The notes: generated from the sequence alone by a model not told the origin. Shown: positions 1-12,029, counted from the stretch's first letter. The stretch is 64,000 bases of DNA from Pomphorhynchus laevis (GCA_012934845.2 WNNJ02000087.1:1-64000), one strand, 5' to 3'. Program-made: numbers and translations.

Positions 1-640
1 TTAAAGAGTTCGGGAAGGATGAGATTAGACTGGGCAGAGTGGGATAGGATGGAGACCGGGGTGTGAGAGAGCAACGTGGATACTTTAGTCTGGAGAAATG
101 ACGAATAATCATTGGCATTGATGTTGCACGGCGAAGAGGAGCGAGCAAGGATTGAGTTAAAAATATGCCAGAGAGTCTTAGAGTTGAATGAAGTGATGAT
201 TTTATGCTGTCAGAAGGAGTTGCATTTGGTACGTAGTAGGTGGAGATGAGACCGGCGAACAGCAAGATAGGAATCACGGAAAGACGGAGTGATCGAGCGG
301 AAATCACGTCTGAGAGAGCGGTGATAGACTCGAAAAGCATGGCGGAGTCGACGCTTTGATAGTAGGCATTGGATGTCAAACCATGGGGCACGGTGCAAGC
401 GACGGTGTGGGTGAGACTTGAAGGGCAAGGGAATTGGAATCCGTAGAAGAGAGGCGGTCTAGGCGGATATTGAAGTCGCCTAGAACGAGTGAAGGGATTG
501 AGGACAATGAACAATGAGAAAGGAGGTCAGCGAGTTCGGTAAAAAATAAGGCAGTAGGAGCTGATGAACCAGGACGGTATACAATGGCGAGATCTAGAGT
601 GATCGGGTTAGAATAACGACATATGAGCAACTTCACCTAC
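1..640 (-). mobile_element. L2-like LINE fragment (family A), runs off left edge
   Basis: On the minus strand the stretch encodes part of an APE endonuclease: a YRPGSSAPTALFF block followed by LGDFNIRLDRLSS at about 376-636, the catalytic GDFN motif being intact. It then jumps to the linker that precedes the reverse transcriptase (FKSHPHRRLHRAPWFD, about 210-430). Compared with the longer copy at 40.4-44.7 kb, roughly 370 bp between the end of the endonuclease and this linker are missing, so the copy has an internal deletion as well as truncation. The sequence continues unbroken to base 1, so the 3' part lies outside the window. Dead copy; family placement rests on the RT of the 43.4-kb copy. 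Confidence 0.85.
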
Positions 641-1785
641 ACTATGCTGCAAAAAATGAAAGATGTTTTTTAAATGTCTAATAAAGGTCTTTCGTTTTTT
701 ATAATTTTTTTCTTGCCTAATGGTGTCCGCCTTTCAGAAATGTTGCCGATGCTATTTCATTTTCAGATAATGATTTTATTTTCTTTGACCCGGCTTCTAA
801 AATTCAATAATTGTTCTAGTTTTATCTTTGTAAAGATTTTAAGTTTTCCAAATGATCTGAAATTTTACTACATTAATATTAAATATTCTCTTATGTTGTA
901 ATGAGCATTAATCAACATTTGCATTAATTAAAATTTGTTCGCCATTTAATTTTTTAATTTAAAACTGGTTTATATTTGAATCATCCGGGACGACTTGGAT
1001 TGAAATTAAACCATGTACGATATAATCTTTTAAAGTCATCAAACTGTTCATATTTTTGTAGTCGTACAGATAAAAACGTGCCCTAATGTATATAAGTTTT
1101 AGAAACTTGAAACTATTTGCGATTTACGTTGTAAAATAAACTTTTAGTTGAAAATAAACCATTATTGTTTTAAATGATACTTATTGTTGTTGTGGCTGGA
1201 GGGTATAGTAGCTGCAAACAGATGAGAACAATAAGCGATGGTTCATATGCTACTGACCTAGATTTAATGTCCACCACAATCTTGAGTATTTATTTGATCA
1301 TAAACTTTGCATGCACATTTAAAATCAAAATGAACGAAACATTTTAATTTTAAATTATACAACATTTACAGTAGTATAAAGGATTGCCTGTTATAGTTAT
1401 TGAGATGCTTAAATATTTCTCTCTATTAAGTTCATAGAGACATTCAAGTTGCTAATTAATATGACAGATTTTATCTCCGATGTGTTTGATGCACTCGTTT
1501 ATTTTTGTGGTAGCATTATGACCTCTGTCTGCCACGATCTGTTGTTTGATTGCTTGAGTCAATTGATTCGTTTCTTCAATACTTCTGCCTTTACCTAAGG
1601 ACAGTATAATTTACATTTTTGATTGCAAAGTTTTTTTCTTAATTTAGCCTTCTTATTCTAGCTGATATTAATTTCGATATGACATTAAACAAGTTGATCT
1701 GTCATTTTATGTTACTGAAACATAAAATGGCTAAATTTTACCATAAGTTTGACAAAAACGTATTAATAATTAGAATCACACAAAA
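641..1785. other. AT-rich spacer, nothing recognised
   Basis: I see no credible coding region, RNA gene or known repeat here. Open frames are short, low-complexity and AT-driven. It separates the L2-like fragment on the left from the CR1 3' tail on the right. Confidence 0.5.
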
Positions 1786-4682
1786 ACGATATTATTATTA
1801 CAAGACAACATAGCGAGCAGAGCTCAAAGTTGCGTCACCAAAAAGAAAAACAAATAAATCACACAAAATCTTCTTCCAAAATTCCTTCATTGTACGGGAA
1901 CGAATCGTTGTCTCGTTCAACTCATTCCATAGATTCACAACCCTTCGATTAAACTGGACAGTTTTTGAGCGTACAATCCTTTGTCAATTGAGGACTAACA
2001 AATGACCGAGCAGCCATTGACCTGATCTAGCATCCAATATCCCGTGTAGAACGTGTCGTGTGTTGCGAAGAATCGTCCATGTTAGACATATGTCGCGTAA
2101 ATCACGGAGAGTGCTAACACTATTCATGCCCGGTGCATTGAGTCTTTGTTCGTAAGGGGAATTTCTTATTGGGTAAACAAGCTTTGTTGCTCGACGGAGC
2201 ACACCTTCCAATTTTGCTGACTCCTGTATAGTCCTCAGATAGTTGCATTGACACGCAAATAGCAGATGGCTCAAAATAAATGCGATAGCAAGAATCCGAA
2301 ATGATCGTGGATTAAGAAAATCAAATGTACGACTAATTTGATCTACCATCCGATAAACCTTAGCACATAAATATTCAGTACTACGTTTAGTGGACAAGTC
2401 ATTGGAAATCTAGACGCCGAGATCCTTCACATAGTCTACATTTTCGATTTCATTTTCACAAAGATAGTATTTTGCCGGCCAAGCACTCTGTCGACCTCGA
2501 ATACACATAAAAGACCATTTGGCAGAATTGACCGATAAATCGTTAACTCGAGCCTAATTCACAACTTTATCTATATCTGACTGTAGACACGCTGTATCTA
2601 AATACGACTTTATCCCTCTCCAGATCTTCAAATCATCTTCATATAATAGAAACTCAGAACTCAGGAAGCCTTGTAAATCATTTATGGAGATGGAGAATAA
2701 CAGTGGCACAATCACTGTGCCCTGTTGTTAGCCCGAATAAATGTTATTAACGTGAACCCGACAAGAACGGCCAAAGATAAAGTTTGCCACCCAGCAAATT
2801 AGAATATAATCAATCGTCAGGGCATGCATTTTGGAAATGAGATAGTCATGACGTACGTGATCGAAAGCTTTAGAAAAATCAAAGATGAAACTACACAAGC
2901 TCCTTCATCAACTAAGTTGGCCAATGAGTTCTGCGCAACTAGCAAATTTGTGAGAGTAGAATGATCACTTCTAAAACCATGTTGATTAATACACAGTAAA
3001 TTTCTGGATTTCAGATCATCACTAATATGCTTACAGTAGTCTTTCCAAGATTCGACAACAAATGCAAGTCAAGCTTACGGATGTGTTATCTACACAAGTT
3101 CGATTTCTGTTTTTAAACAGTAGTATTTCAATTGAACGTTTCCACATCTCAGTTATTTGATCGGAATAAAGTGACGCAATAAACATCCAATATAAAGGGA
3201 TACAAACTTCATCTGCTATCATTTTTAAGTATACAGGCGGCAATAAATCAGGACAAACAGACCCCGATGATTTTAGGTTCTTAAGCTCTCTTCGCACATT
3301 CCCAATAGAAAACATGTTAACGACATCAGTGAGTGATTTATATGGGATGATAAAGGATGGTTTATTAGAGGAATTTGATATCAAAAATGTTCACCAAACG
3401 CATTAGCGATGTCGTAATCGTCATCGAGGACGTGTCCACTGACGATACAACCTGAACATGTCCCGCTCTATGTTTTGAGTTCGCGTATTTGAACAAGCGA
3501 CCAAGGTTGCGAAAAGCCTCTTGTGCAATCCTTTCTTCGAAAATACACCGTTTATTGTGTTTTAAATTATTAAAACGATTCCTTACTTTAATGAAAGAAA
3601 CACTGTTAATTTCACCACTCTAAACATCTTAAAAGATATGTTTTTCTTTCAAGGCTTGACGGAGTTCCCTATCAAACCAAGGTTTGCAATGTAAACGAAC
3701 TTTCGTATCTTTGCTAGGCGAGAAGCGTAAGAGCAAATCTAAAAGTATCGCCTCAAATTGTTGCCATGCCGTTTCAACACCAAACACAAGAGGATTCAGT
3801 TAACATATACACGAAAGACACATACGGACCAATTGATAATCCGTCTTGAAACACTGAACAGTATTTAGAAACGATATGTGGGTTGAAAAGTCTTGCGAGA
3901 AGTAGGAGTCAAATAACGGACACAGTGGTCTGATGATTCTAGATGTTCAAGGTAAGTGACGTGGTCTACAAAACATACGTTTAGATCAGACAAATATCTA
4001 ACAAAGATCGCTGATTCCCGCTGAAACGAGTGAAGTCTCTCACATGTTGAGTAAAACTTAAAACGTTAATAGAGTTGAGTAACTCTAATGAAACACTATC
4101 ACATCCTACTCTGGGTATTTACTTTTCCCAATCTACATGAGGCATATTGAGATCTCATAAAACTAACACATCGTGCGAAGTAGCGTACTTATAAAAATCG
4201 TTGGCAATGCAACCGACCTTAGCGCATTGGCTAAGATAACTGAGACCAATTACTACAATTGGTTGGCGATTTGAAAGTGATACCCTTAGCTATAAAGATT
4301 CAACTCCATCATCAAAGTTTACGTCGAGCAGTGTAACTCCTGCGCTAAAGTGAACATGCAGTGTTACTCCACCTCCCTTTCTATTGCACCTGTCAGCTCG
4401 ATAACAAAAGTAATTAGATCACTCGATCTCACCATTAGTAACATCATGGTTTTAACCTCGACTCTGTTATTGCAACAAAGGATTATGCACTTAGACACGA
4501 ACTCTTAATTCGTAAATTTTAGAAAGAATACTGCACGCATTCGAGTAAAGAAGCAAACAATGAAAATCTGTGGAATTATATGGGGTGTTTAAACTAGGCA
4601 TTTCTATACCATTAAGTACATACCATATGAGATATCTGTACTCGATAATATTATTCAAACAAATATTACTATGATACATTGA
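1786..4682 (-). mobile_element. Degraded CR1-like LINE copy
   Basis: Minus-strand relic of a CR1-type ORF2. From its 5' side: APE endonuclease pieces (RADRCNRKGGGV at about 4360-4400; DLNMPHVDWEK at about 4130-4165, the GDFN motif changed to DLN after an in-frame stop), a linker, RT fingers (KNLKSSGSVCPDLLPP, near 3250), RT palm with YEDDLKIW near 2640 where FADD/YADD is expected, and the C-terminal domain (about 1984-2397). Many stops and frame changes make it clearly old. The 3' end near 1815-1825 keeps a small stem-loop (GAGC-TCT-GCTC) followed by an (AAT)n tail near 1790, as in the other CR1 copies here. Only the broken ORF2 is recognisable; I found no ORF1. Confidence 0.8.
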
Positions 4683-4728
4683 TGTCATTAGCGAAGAAGA
4701 AGCTGCGGCATGGTGCTTCAGACCGATC

Positions 4729-5275
4729 CCGCACATATCCTACATATATCCTTGGCAGGGCACTCGACATCATCGCAGTCCCCGATCATTTTGCTGCATA
4801 CACCTCACTGTCCATCTTCAATCTAGGTCTATCTGATCACTTTCTCGTCACCCTTGATCTCACCCACAACCACGCATTTCTTCACTAACCTACAATCCTA
4901 CGTCGCTCTTGATGAAATCTTGACCTCTAACTTATCCGCCCTGCTTTATTCAAACCGTCTCTATCGTATCCTACAATAATATATTCCTGTCCTCACAATC
5001 TCGCCTTTCTTTTTAACTCTGAACTCACATCTACTCTCGATATTCTCTTGCCATTCAAGTCTCACCCACATCGTCGCTTGCACCGTGCCCCATGGTTTGA
5101 CATCCAATGCCTACTCTCAAAGCGTCGACTCCGCCATGCTTTTCGAGTCTATCACCGCTCTCTCAGACGTGATTTCCGCTCGATCACTCCGTCTTTCCTT
5201 GATTCCTATTTTGGTCTTCGCCGGTCTCATCTCCACCTACTACGTACCAAATGCAACTCCATCTGGCAGCATCTT
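4729..5275 (+). mobile_element. L2-like LINE fragment (endonuclease end and linker)
   Basis: Matches the 40.4-44.7 kb L2-like copy from the end of the endonuclease (ILGRALDIIAVPDHFAAYTS, then LSDHFLVTLDL, the conserved SDH motif) into the pre-RT linker FKSHPHRRLHRAPWFD. It stops at about 5275, where the 5' end of the next element (CR1 copy B) begins. Truncated at both ends, with stops; a relic into which copy B inserted or beside which it lies. Confidence 0.8.
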
Positions 5276-5280
5276 CAAAC

Positions 5281-5557
5281 AATTTTGGTTTCTAATAAAC
5301 ATACAATCTAAAGTAAATACATTTGAACTTTCTTGGCTGCTTAATAAACTAATTAAAATAAAACAACATACAATTCACTCCAAAGACGCCAACTTTCAAA
5401 ACAAGGATCAGGAGATTAATAATAATATATTAATTCACATCGACTATACAACTACTACTTACAAGCTACTACTTACAATACACAACTACTTACAAGCAAT
5501 CCCAACGAACACACAAGCTTAAACACACAATTATTCGATTACAACGAGCGAAGCGAG
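5281..5557 (+). promoter_or_regulatory. 5' UTR / putative promoter of CR1 copy B
   Basis: This leader starts with a block AATTTTGGTTTCT that also starts the leader of the RLE LINE at 52.5 kb. It holds one copy of ATCTAAAGTAAATAC (5306-5320), a 15-mer also found three times before ORF1 of element C and four times before the RLE-LINE ORF. At 5322-5351 comes a 30-nt block, beginning TTTGAACTTTCTTGG, identical to sequence in the leader of the L2-like copy (40040-40069). Promoter activity is inference; the sharing is seen directly. Confidence 0.55.
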
Positions 5558-6985
5558 TTGACACAACAATCGATGGCAAGAACAAAGAAGACAGAAACGA
5601 AAAAATGCTTAGCAAGTCAGCAGATTAACGGTACTCGCAATCAGACTGTACCAAAATTAGCAAGCCCCTCCTCTGGGTATCAGCAACACGAGGTGTCTTG
5701 CAGCAGATCTGGATGCGACATATGGACAGCTGTCAACGTTCCATCCTGTCTGACGAAATCGCTACTGTGTAGGGATTTTGTTTGTGGGTTCTGTGCCTCC
5801 GAATTGCTCTCCTTGTTGTTCAAGGGCCATTGTGACGAGCAAGTATCAATAAATGGTTTAAAGAGGAACGCAGATTCAAACAGTCACAACGATGGGGAAG
5901 ATCATGGTATTAACGAACCAGAACGGAGTTCAGAAGCGTTCAGAAAGTCAAGCAGCTCGTCGTCAGGGATTGATGATGTTTCGGCCACTCCAAAATTATC
6001 TGAGATAGGAACCAATAATGCTATTCATGTACTCAATCATTCTCTCACGCAGCAGTCGAAGTTAGAAATGAGCGATCGTTCAATCATACCCTTCAATAAC
6101 AATTCAACTCAATGCTTCGTTAGGGATGCATTGCATGAGACTAATGTGATGGATTACTCCTTCAAACAACTTCCTGTCTTGGATTCTATTGTTCATCCCC
6201 ATATATTGGACTCGAGCAGCGTCGGTCTTGATGTAGATAACAAATGTTCCGCCCTCAAGCATGCAAATGTTGATTTGTCAACTCCTGTTAACACTTCCTC
6301 GGGCAGTGATTGTTCTCAAAACTGTCCTCTAGGTAGTGATTGTAGTGAGCGTCCTTGTGCTTACCCGCAGCTACTGCATCCCCGCTGCAGTTTATGTGTT
6401 GCTCCTCTAGTAGCCCCGTTAATTGAGAGCATTAAGGATCTTGCAAAGGCTAGTCAGATTATAGTTAGGCCTATAGATAATCTACGACAAATAGTTAGCC
6501 TTTCAAATAAAAAACAACATGCATTGATTTCTCCAAATCATCGACGGCCATCGATTACCCCTGAGACTCATTCTTCATTAGTTCCGTCTGCTAGCCCTAA
6601 ACAATTTAGCTCTAGACAATTTAACTCCAGAAGAGAGTTAAACGTTATCGTGAGCAGTGTTGAAGAATCTCTCAGTAACAATCTCCAAAGTAGACTGGAT
6701 GACGATATTGTGCATCTTCGCGCAGTGTTTTCTAAGATTTTTCTCCAGAGCGATGTGGATGTTGCGAAGTGTCTTAAAGTTCGAAGAGTTTTTCGTCTAG
6801 GCAAGAAACTTTCAGATAGACCTAGACTTTTAAAAGTTGTTCTAGACTCAAAAGATCATGTTGACTTCCTACTCAAGCATGCATTTAGATTATCGCGCTC
6901 TGATTTTCATATACTCCGTGATTCATTTCCTGCAGATCGTTTGAGAAGACACGAGGCTTTCAACGAGCTGCATCGACGGCTGTAA
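5558..6985 (+). CDS. CR1 ORF1 protein (Cys finger plus RRM-like region)
   Basis: Intact 475-codon frame. Residues about 48-79 form a PHD-like zinc finger (C48, C53, C64, C71, C76, C79; CSRSGCDIW ... FVCGFCA), the type seen at the start of ORF1 in CR1-group LINEs. A long Ser/Asn-rich, poorly ordered middle follows, with a second Cys-rich patch (NCPLGSDCSERPC, about 248-270). The C-terminal ~120 residues (LNVIVSSVEESLSNN ... SRSDFHILRDSF) look like the RRM-like fold that binds the element RNA. The protein should coat the transcript and act as a nucleic-acid chaperone in the retrotransposition particle. The next ORF follows after 17 bases. No homology search was run. Confidence 0.8.
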   Translation: MTQQSMARTKKTETKKCLASQQINGTRNQTVPKLASPSSGYQQHEVSCSRSGCDIWTAVNVPSCLTKSLLCRDFVCGFCASELLSLLFKGHCDEQVSINGLKRNADSNSHNDGEDHGINEPERSSEAFRKSSSSSSGIDDVSATPKLSEIGTNNAIHVLNHSLTQQSKLEMSDRSIIPFNNNSTQCFVRDALHETNVMDYSFKQLPVLDSIVHPHILDSSSVGLDVDNKCSALKHANVDLSTPVNTSSGSDCSQNCPLGSDCSERPCAYPQLLHPRCSLCVAPLVAPLIESIKDLAKASQIIVRPIDNLRQIVSLSNKKQHALISPNHRRPSITPETHSSLVPSASPKQFSSRQFNSRRELNVIVSSVEESLSNNLQSRLDDDIVHLRAVFSKIFLQSDVDVAKCLKVRRVFRLGKKLSDRPRLLKVVLDSKDHVDFLLKHAFRLSRSDFHILRDSFPADRLRRHEAFNELHRRL

Positions 6986-7002
6986 AGTGGTAAGGGCAAC
7001 CT

Positions 7003-9932
7003 ATGTGTCCGGAATTTTCGGGTGGTCAAGTGGCGTCCGACTGTCCGGTGGCATCCCTTACTTCTGTAGAGTCAGACCTCTTTAGTAGTGATGGTTCGTG
7101 TGTAGGAAAACTAGTAGACTTCGATAGTGTCACCGAGCGTGTCAAATTTTCCCATTATACGAACATTTTTGTCGGTTATTCAAATGTTCGTAGTCTCCTG
7201 GCTTAGTTCTTGGAAATTAAATTCATAGTTGCTTCGAAACATTTTGATGTATTTTGTATAACCGAAACATGGCTACATTCTAACATTTCGGATGATTGTG
7301 TTGCCATCCCTAACTATTTTTTAATACGTTCGGATCGCTCATGTGGTAAACGTGGAGGTGGGGTAGCCGCCTATGTGCGAAATAGTCTGCTGGTATCGAA
7401 TATCTCGGCTTTTCGCGACGATATTGGTTATTCCTTTGAAGGTCTTGCTTTTACACTGGGAAATGGTCAACGATCCCGATTCTGCGTACTTTACCGTTCT
7501 CCGTCCTATGAATTAAGATTTGACTCTCTTAAACCACATTTGCTTAGTTTATCTTCGTATCCTCTGATTTTGCTCCTAGGTGACTTCAATATTCCCCAAA
7601 TAGACAGGAAAAATAGTTATTCACGACCAATTCACGGAATTGGGAAAGTACTGAGTAACTTTCTGTTACTCGAGATGCTACTAGTTCAACATATTAAAGA
7701 ACCTACTTGTGTGACAGGGACCCCGTCTATACTCGATTTGGTCTTTACTAAGTGTTTGGGTGACGTTTCAGGTGTTCGTTATGACGCACCAATTGGCAAT
7801 AGCGATCACTGTGTACTCTCTATGTGACTGTCGCTGTTCAACAGGGCCTCACAAAACTCTAATTTTAAAAAACGTTGTCGGTTAGGTGTTGATGCTAGTC
7901 AACTAGCTACAAGCTTCCCAAAAGGTATCTGTGATAGTCTTCGTATCCACTTCGGTTTGGAGGTTCCTGTAGTCTTTGATCTGCTCCATGATGAATTGAT
8001 GCGAATTTCTGATATATTTGCTCCGCTACGTGCCTGCAAGTCCAAGCATGGACATCCTCCTTGGTTCTTCCTCCTTAGGCGTTCTCCTGCTTCAAAACGT
8101 GCCTACATCGACTCTCGGAACTTATGCAAACGGCTAAAATTTCAGAAACGCTATTCGTACGAAGATAGTATCGCCAGGGATGCATCTTTGAATCCTAGGA
8201 GGTTTTGGTCTTATGTAAGAAACAACAGAACACTTGTCGCCACAATTAGCTCAATCCAAACGCCAACGGAAACTATGACCGATCCGTCTCTAATCGCCCT
8301 ACATTTAGCTGATGGCTTCTTGGTACAGGCTTTGACCTCTAACAAACTGCATGACTTTAGTTGGAAGTATGTTCCGGTTGCTCATCGGTGTTGTGTTCGT
8401 CCACTCAGAGTGGATGAGGTGTTGAACGAGGTTATGAAGCTCGATTCGTTTACATCTCCGGGACCAGACAATATTGCCCCCTTCCTCGTCAAATCCCTAG
8501 CGAACGAACTGAGCAATGATTTAACTATGTTCTTCAGATACAGCTTAGACACATCTTGGATTCCTGACAGTTGGAAGTGTGCAATTGTGGTGTCAATTCC
8601 CAAAAAGCATCCTGCTAGCTTTTGCGCGGACTTTCGGCCCATTAGCTTGACAAGCGTATTCTGCAAACTTTTAGAAAGAATCATTGCTAGTAGAATCAAG
8701 GATAATTTGGATCGTAATCACATATTGGTTGAATCTCAACATGGTTTCAGGATAGGACGTTCATGCCTTACTAACCTACTAACTGCGCTTGAAAAATGGG
8801 ATGATGCTCTTGGGGCTGGGCATCAAGTTCATACAGTATTCCGTGATTTTTCGAAAGCTTTTGATAGGGGCTACACGACGGCATAGTATCTTTACTGTAT
8901 CACTATGGACTTCATTCATACATTTGTAAGTGGGTCAGGGAATTTCTATCGAATAGGTCTTTCCGAGTTTGTGTGAGGAGTGTGTTTTCTTATTCGATAA
9001 ATATCAATTCTGGCGTACCGAAGGGATCAGCCCTTGGCCCACTGCTCTTTATAATCTTCATTAATGATCTGCTACTCCGCTTATCATCCTCTCATATAGC
9101 GTTTGCAGACGATCTAAAGATTTGGTCGATCATTAGAAGTCCTGCTGATCGAGTATCGTTACAAAATGATCTAAACTCCCTGATCAAGTAGTGCGATTCT
9201 ACCGGACTACGGTTGAATGTTGATAAATGTGTCCTCATGCAACTAGGTCGCTTTATTGAAACTCTAAGGTACTTTATTGGAGATATGGTCTTAAAGGAAG
9301 TGTCTCATCATAAGGATTTAGGGATTATTGTCCATAGATCCTTGAAAACAAAGTTGAACACCGACTCCTTTCTAGGTAAGGCTACTAGGGCCTTATATTG
9401 TATTAAAAATGCATTCCTCAGATTAAGCTGTCACATGTTCGAGAGGTTATTCATCTCCATCGTCAGGCCACACTTGGAGTACTGCATTCAGGCTTGTTTC
9501 CCTGTCACTAAGCAAGAACTATTAGACCTGGAGTCTATTCTTAGGCGCGGATCGAGCCTCTGTTTTGGCTTAAGTGGTATTGACTATTATGTACGTCTAA
9601 GTCGTATTGGGATGTTGTCAGTACGTGAGAGGTTCATATCCTTGGAAATGCTATGTCTATGGCATATGTCGAATGATGTGGTAGGTTATCCCACCGATGT
9701 AATCACTAGGCGGGTAGATCAGTTGCGGGGACATAGCAGAGTCTTGTATAAATTTAGATTTGGCAGATTACCAAAAGTGTATAGACTCTCAAGGAGAGGA
9801 ATTAACATGTGGAATTCGTTGCCTGAGGAAGTCGTTGCAGCCCCCAGTTTGAGAACGTTTAAATCACGATGCTACAAATGGATACATGAACAATGCCGCC
9901 ATTCAACACTACCACTGGAATACCCTAATTAG
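7003..9932 (+). pseudogene. CR1 ORF2: APE endonuclease and reverse transcriptase, broken
   Basis: The endonuclease (about 7150-7827) shows YSNVRSL, FCITETWLHS, RSCGKRGGGVAAY, LLGDFNIPQ and SDHCVLS. The RT (about 8400-9200) shows the fingers, DFRPISLTSV, SKAFDR, GVPKGSALGPLLF and the catalytic FADD. The thumb and C-terminal domain run to 9932 (RLSRRGINMWNSLPEEV). In-frame stops lie at 7204-7206, 7825-7827 and 9189-9191, and one frameshift at about 8870 just after SKAFDR. A live protein would nick the target, prime on the free 3' OH and copy the RNA. All core catalytic residues are still present, consistent with a fairly recent loss. Confidence 0.85.
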
Positions 9933-9992
9933 CTACGTTGACTGACCATTTGCTTTTGTTTTATTATTTTTATTTTTTTGGACTCTGCCTGA

Positions 9993-10030
9993 AAAGCCTT
10001 TTGGCTTTGGTATGTATTGGAATAATAATA
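9993..10030 (+). other. 3' stem-loop and (AAT)n tail of CR1 copy B
   Basis: AAAGCC-TTTT-GGCTTT forms a perfect six-pair stem at 9993-10008, followed by the simple-repeat tail AATAATAATA. Matching stem-loops sit at the 3' ends of the CR1 copies near 58.90, 61.85, 26.21 and 1.82 kb (all minus). CR1 reverse transcriptases are known to recognise 3' UTR structure and to end in short tandem tails, so this is the likely RT-binding hairpin. Confidence 0.65.
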
Positions 10031-10338
10031 AAATCATCACTTCATTCAACTCTAAGACTCTCTGGCATACATTTAACTCAATCATTGATCGCTCCTCTTC
10101 GCCTTGCAACATCAATCCCCATGATTATTCGACATTTCTCCAGACCAAAGTATCCACGTTGCTCTCTCACACTCCGGTCTTTATCCTATCCCACTTTGCC
10201 CCGCCTAGCCTCATCCTTCCGGAACTCTTTCATCTTCTCCCTGTCTCACCTTACGAAGTCTCATCTGTTCTCATGTCCTTGCCCAGCAAAACCTCACCGG
10301 CTGATCCCCTGCATACCCACATACTTAAATTTATATAA
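10030..10338 (+). mobile_element. L2-like LINE fragment (pre-RT region)
   Basis: Encodes the stretch just before the RT of the family (CNINPHDYSTFLQTKVSTLL ... PSKTSPADPLHTHILKFI), the TSPADP being the L2 equivalent of the conserved GPD before RT motif 1. It begins right after the CR1 tail and is cut at about 10338, where a minus-strand piece of the same family begins. Confidence 0.8.
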
Positions 10339-10875
10339 AAAAGGATTTATTTTAACGTGGCAAATGCGTGCCAGCGCAGGATTACATGACCACAACAAAA
10401 CGAGACTGTGAATCAGGTGTCGAGAAGGTGTGAACGGAGGTGTTTGAATGTGATAAAGGAGGGGGCGCGGCGGACGTCGAGAGGGAGTTGATTCCAGGCG
10501 AGTGAGGCGGCGCGAGGAAGAATCAGAGATCGTAGTTGTTGGAGTAATTAGGAACGTTGAGTAAGAGGGTATGACAGGAACGAAGCGATAGCGAGGTGGG
10601 GCGAGTATCGTCTAAGAAAGGAAGGTTGATGAACGATGGGGAGCCGACAGCGATGAGACGAAAAGTAACGAGAAGAAGGCGGAGTTTGATGCGGATGTGG
10701 ATGGTGGGTCAGGAGAGTTGGGCAAAATATGTGGATGTGTAGTCGAAGCGACGGAGACGAAAGAGCACTCGAAAGGCGGTGTTGATTATTCGTTGTAGGG
10801 GTAGGATGATGGATTTTGGAGAATAGGCGAAAAGGCTAAGGCAGTAATCGATTTTAGGGAAAAGAAGCGATGAAA
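10339..10875 (-). mobile_element. L2-like LINE 3' end, inverted
   Basis: On the minus strand this is the RT C-terminal region and 3' UTR of the L2-like family, matching about 44150-44700. The A-rich tail points left at 10339-10350 and the 5' truncation lies at about 10875 (CTTCTTTCATCGCTTC on the minus strand). It sits between two plus-strand pieces of the same family that overlap in content, so this is a separate insertion or rearrangement, not simple twin priming of one copy. Confidence 0.8.
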
Positions 10876-10885
10876 GAAGAGACCT

Positions 10886-11702
10886 TTAAAGAGTATTTTC
10901 AGAATCAACTTCTTTCACAATATAGGGAACAAATCTTCAACACTAAGATTCTCTGGCAAACTTTAAACTCAATCCCTGCTCGTTCCTCTTCGCCGTGCAA
11001 CATCAATCCCCATGATTATTCCTCATTTCTCCAGACCGAAGTATCCACTTTGCTCTCTCACACCCCGGTTTCCATCCTGTCCCACTCTGCCCAGTCTAGC
11101 CTCATTCTCCCGGAACTCATTCATCTTCTCCCTGTCTCACCTAGCCAAATATCATATATCCTCATGACCTTGCCCAACAAAACCTCACCTGGCGATCCCC
11201 TGCCTACCACATACTTAAATCCATATGCTCATCGTTATACCCTTTTCTTACAACCTTGTCTAACTCGTCCATCCGCAGTCGTATCTTCCCTTTACACTGG
11301 AAATCCGCAATCATTCGTCCCCTACTAAAGAAACAATCGCTCGAACCCTCCCTTCCTTCTAGCTATCACCCCATTTACTACTTCCTAATCTTTCTAAGCT
11401 CTTAGAATGCATCGTTTCTTAGACGACACTCGCCCCATTTCGCTATTGCTTCGTTCCTGTCATAACCTCTTACTCCACGTTCCCAATTACTCCAACAACT
11501 ACGGTCTCGGATCCTTCCTTGTCGCCGCCCCACTCGCTTAGAATCAACTCCCTCACGACGTCCGCCGCGCTCCCTCCTTTATCACATTCAAACACCTCCT
11601 CCGTTCACACCTTCTCGACGCCTGATTCACAGTTTTGTTTTTGTTGTGGTCATGTAAGCGTGCGCTGGCACGCATTTGCCACCTTAAAATAAATCTTTTT
11701 TG
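10886..11702 (+). mobile_element. L2-like LINE copy with large internal deletion
   Basis: Starts in the pre-RT region (LWQTLNSIPARSSSPCNINPH), reaches the sequence matching 43346, then jumps directly to sequence matching 44404, losing about 1 kb of RT palm. The joint at about 11400-11415 lies in a CTTAGA microhomology shared by both ends. It keeps the family 3' end: the GCGTGC-GCTG-GCACGC stem-loop at about 11658-11673 and the AATAAATCTTTTTT tail. Confidence 0.8.
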
Positions 11703-11703
11703 T

Positions 11704-12000
11704 AACTCTTCATACCCCTTCATTTCTCAACCTTCCTTTTCTTGATAATTCTCGTCCTGTTTACTGTTTCTTGCGTTCCTGTAATTCCCTTCTTTTACAT
11801 GTCTAAAACTACTCTACCTCCTTTAGACTCCGCTCCTTCCTGGTGTCTGCTCCTCTATCTTGGTATCATCTGCCCATTCATATACGCTAATCAACTTCCT
11901 TGCCGCGCCTCAAACGCCAAATCCGATTCCATTTAAACAATTTATCTGCTTGACTTTTTCATTTTTTATTAGTGAACTTGTAAGCGTGCAGCTTACAAGT
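11704..12000 (+). mobile_element. 3' end of a second L2-like subfamily (A2)
   Basis: Nearly the same as 37034-37332: coding for the last RT-C residues (FLDNSRPVYCFLRSCNS in one frame), then GTAAGCGT and a hairpin. Here the hairpin has become ACTTGTAAGC-GTGCA-GCTTACAAGT (11976-12000). It follows the tail of the previous L2 piece with no spacer, so it is an adjacent insertion or target. Confidence 0.7.
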
Positions 12001-12029
12001 CCACTTGTTATTTGACGTTATTTTATAAA

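Larger units (their letters stand above)
5276..10030 (+). mobile_element. CR1-like LINE, nearly full length (copy B)
   Basis: A non-LTR retrotransposon with the standard two-ORF plan: about 280 bp 5' UTR, ORF1 (5558-6985, intact), ORF2 with APE endonuclease and reverse transcriptase (about 7003-9932, broken), a short 3' UTR with a stem-loop, and an (AAT)n tail at 10018-10029. Family placement is from the RT: WKCAIVVSIPKKHPASFCAD, DFRPISLTSV, SQHGFRIGRSCLTNLL and FADDLKIW are typical of CR1-group elements of spiralians, chelicerates and other invertebrates. ORF2 has three in-frame stops and one frameshift, so the copy cannot retrotranspose by itself, yet decay is mild enough that it is fairly young. 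Confidence 0.9.

Noticed and set aside
10030-11702. One L2 copy with a twin-priming inversion
   Set aside because: The left and right plus-strand pieces overlap in content and the inverted piece carries its own 3' tail, so these are separate copies.
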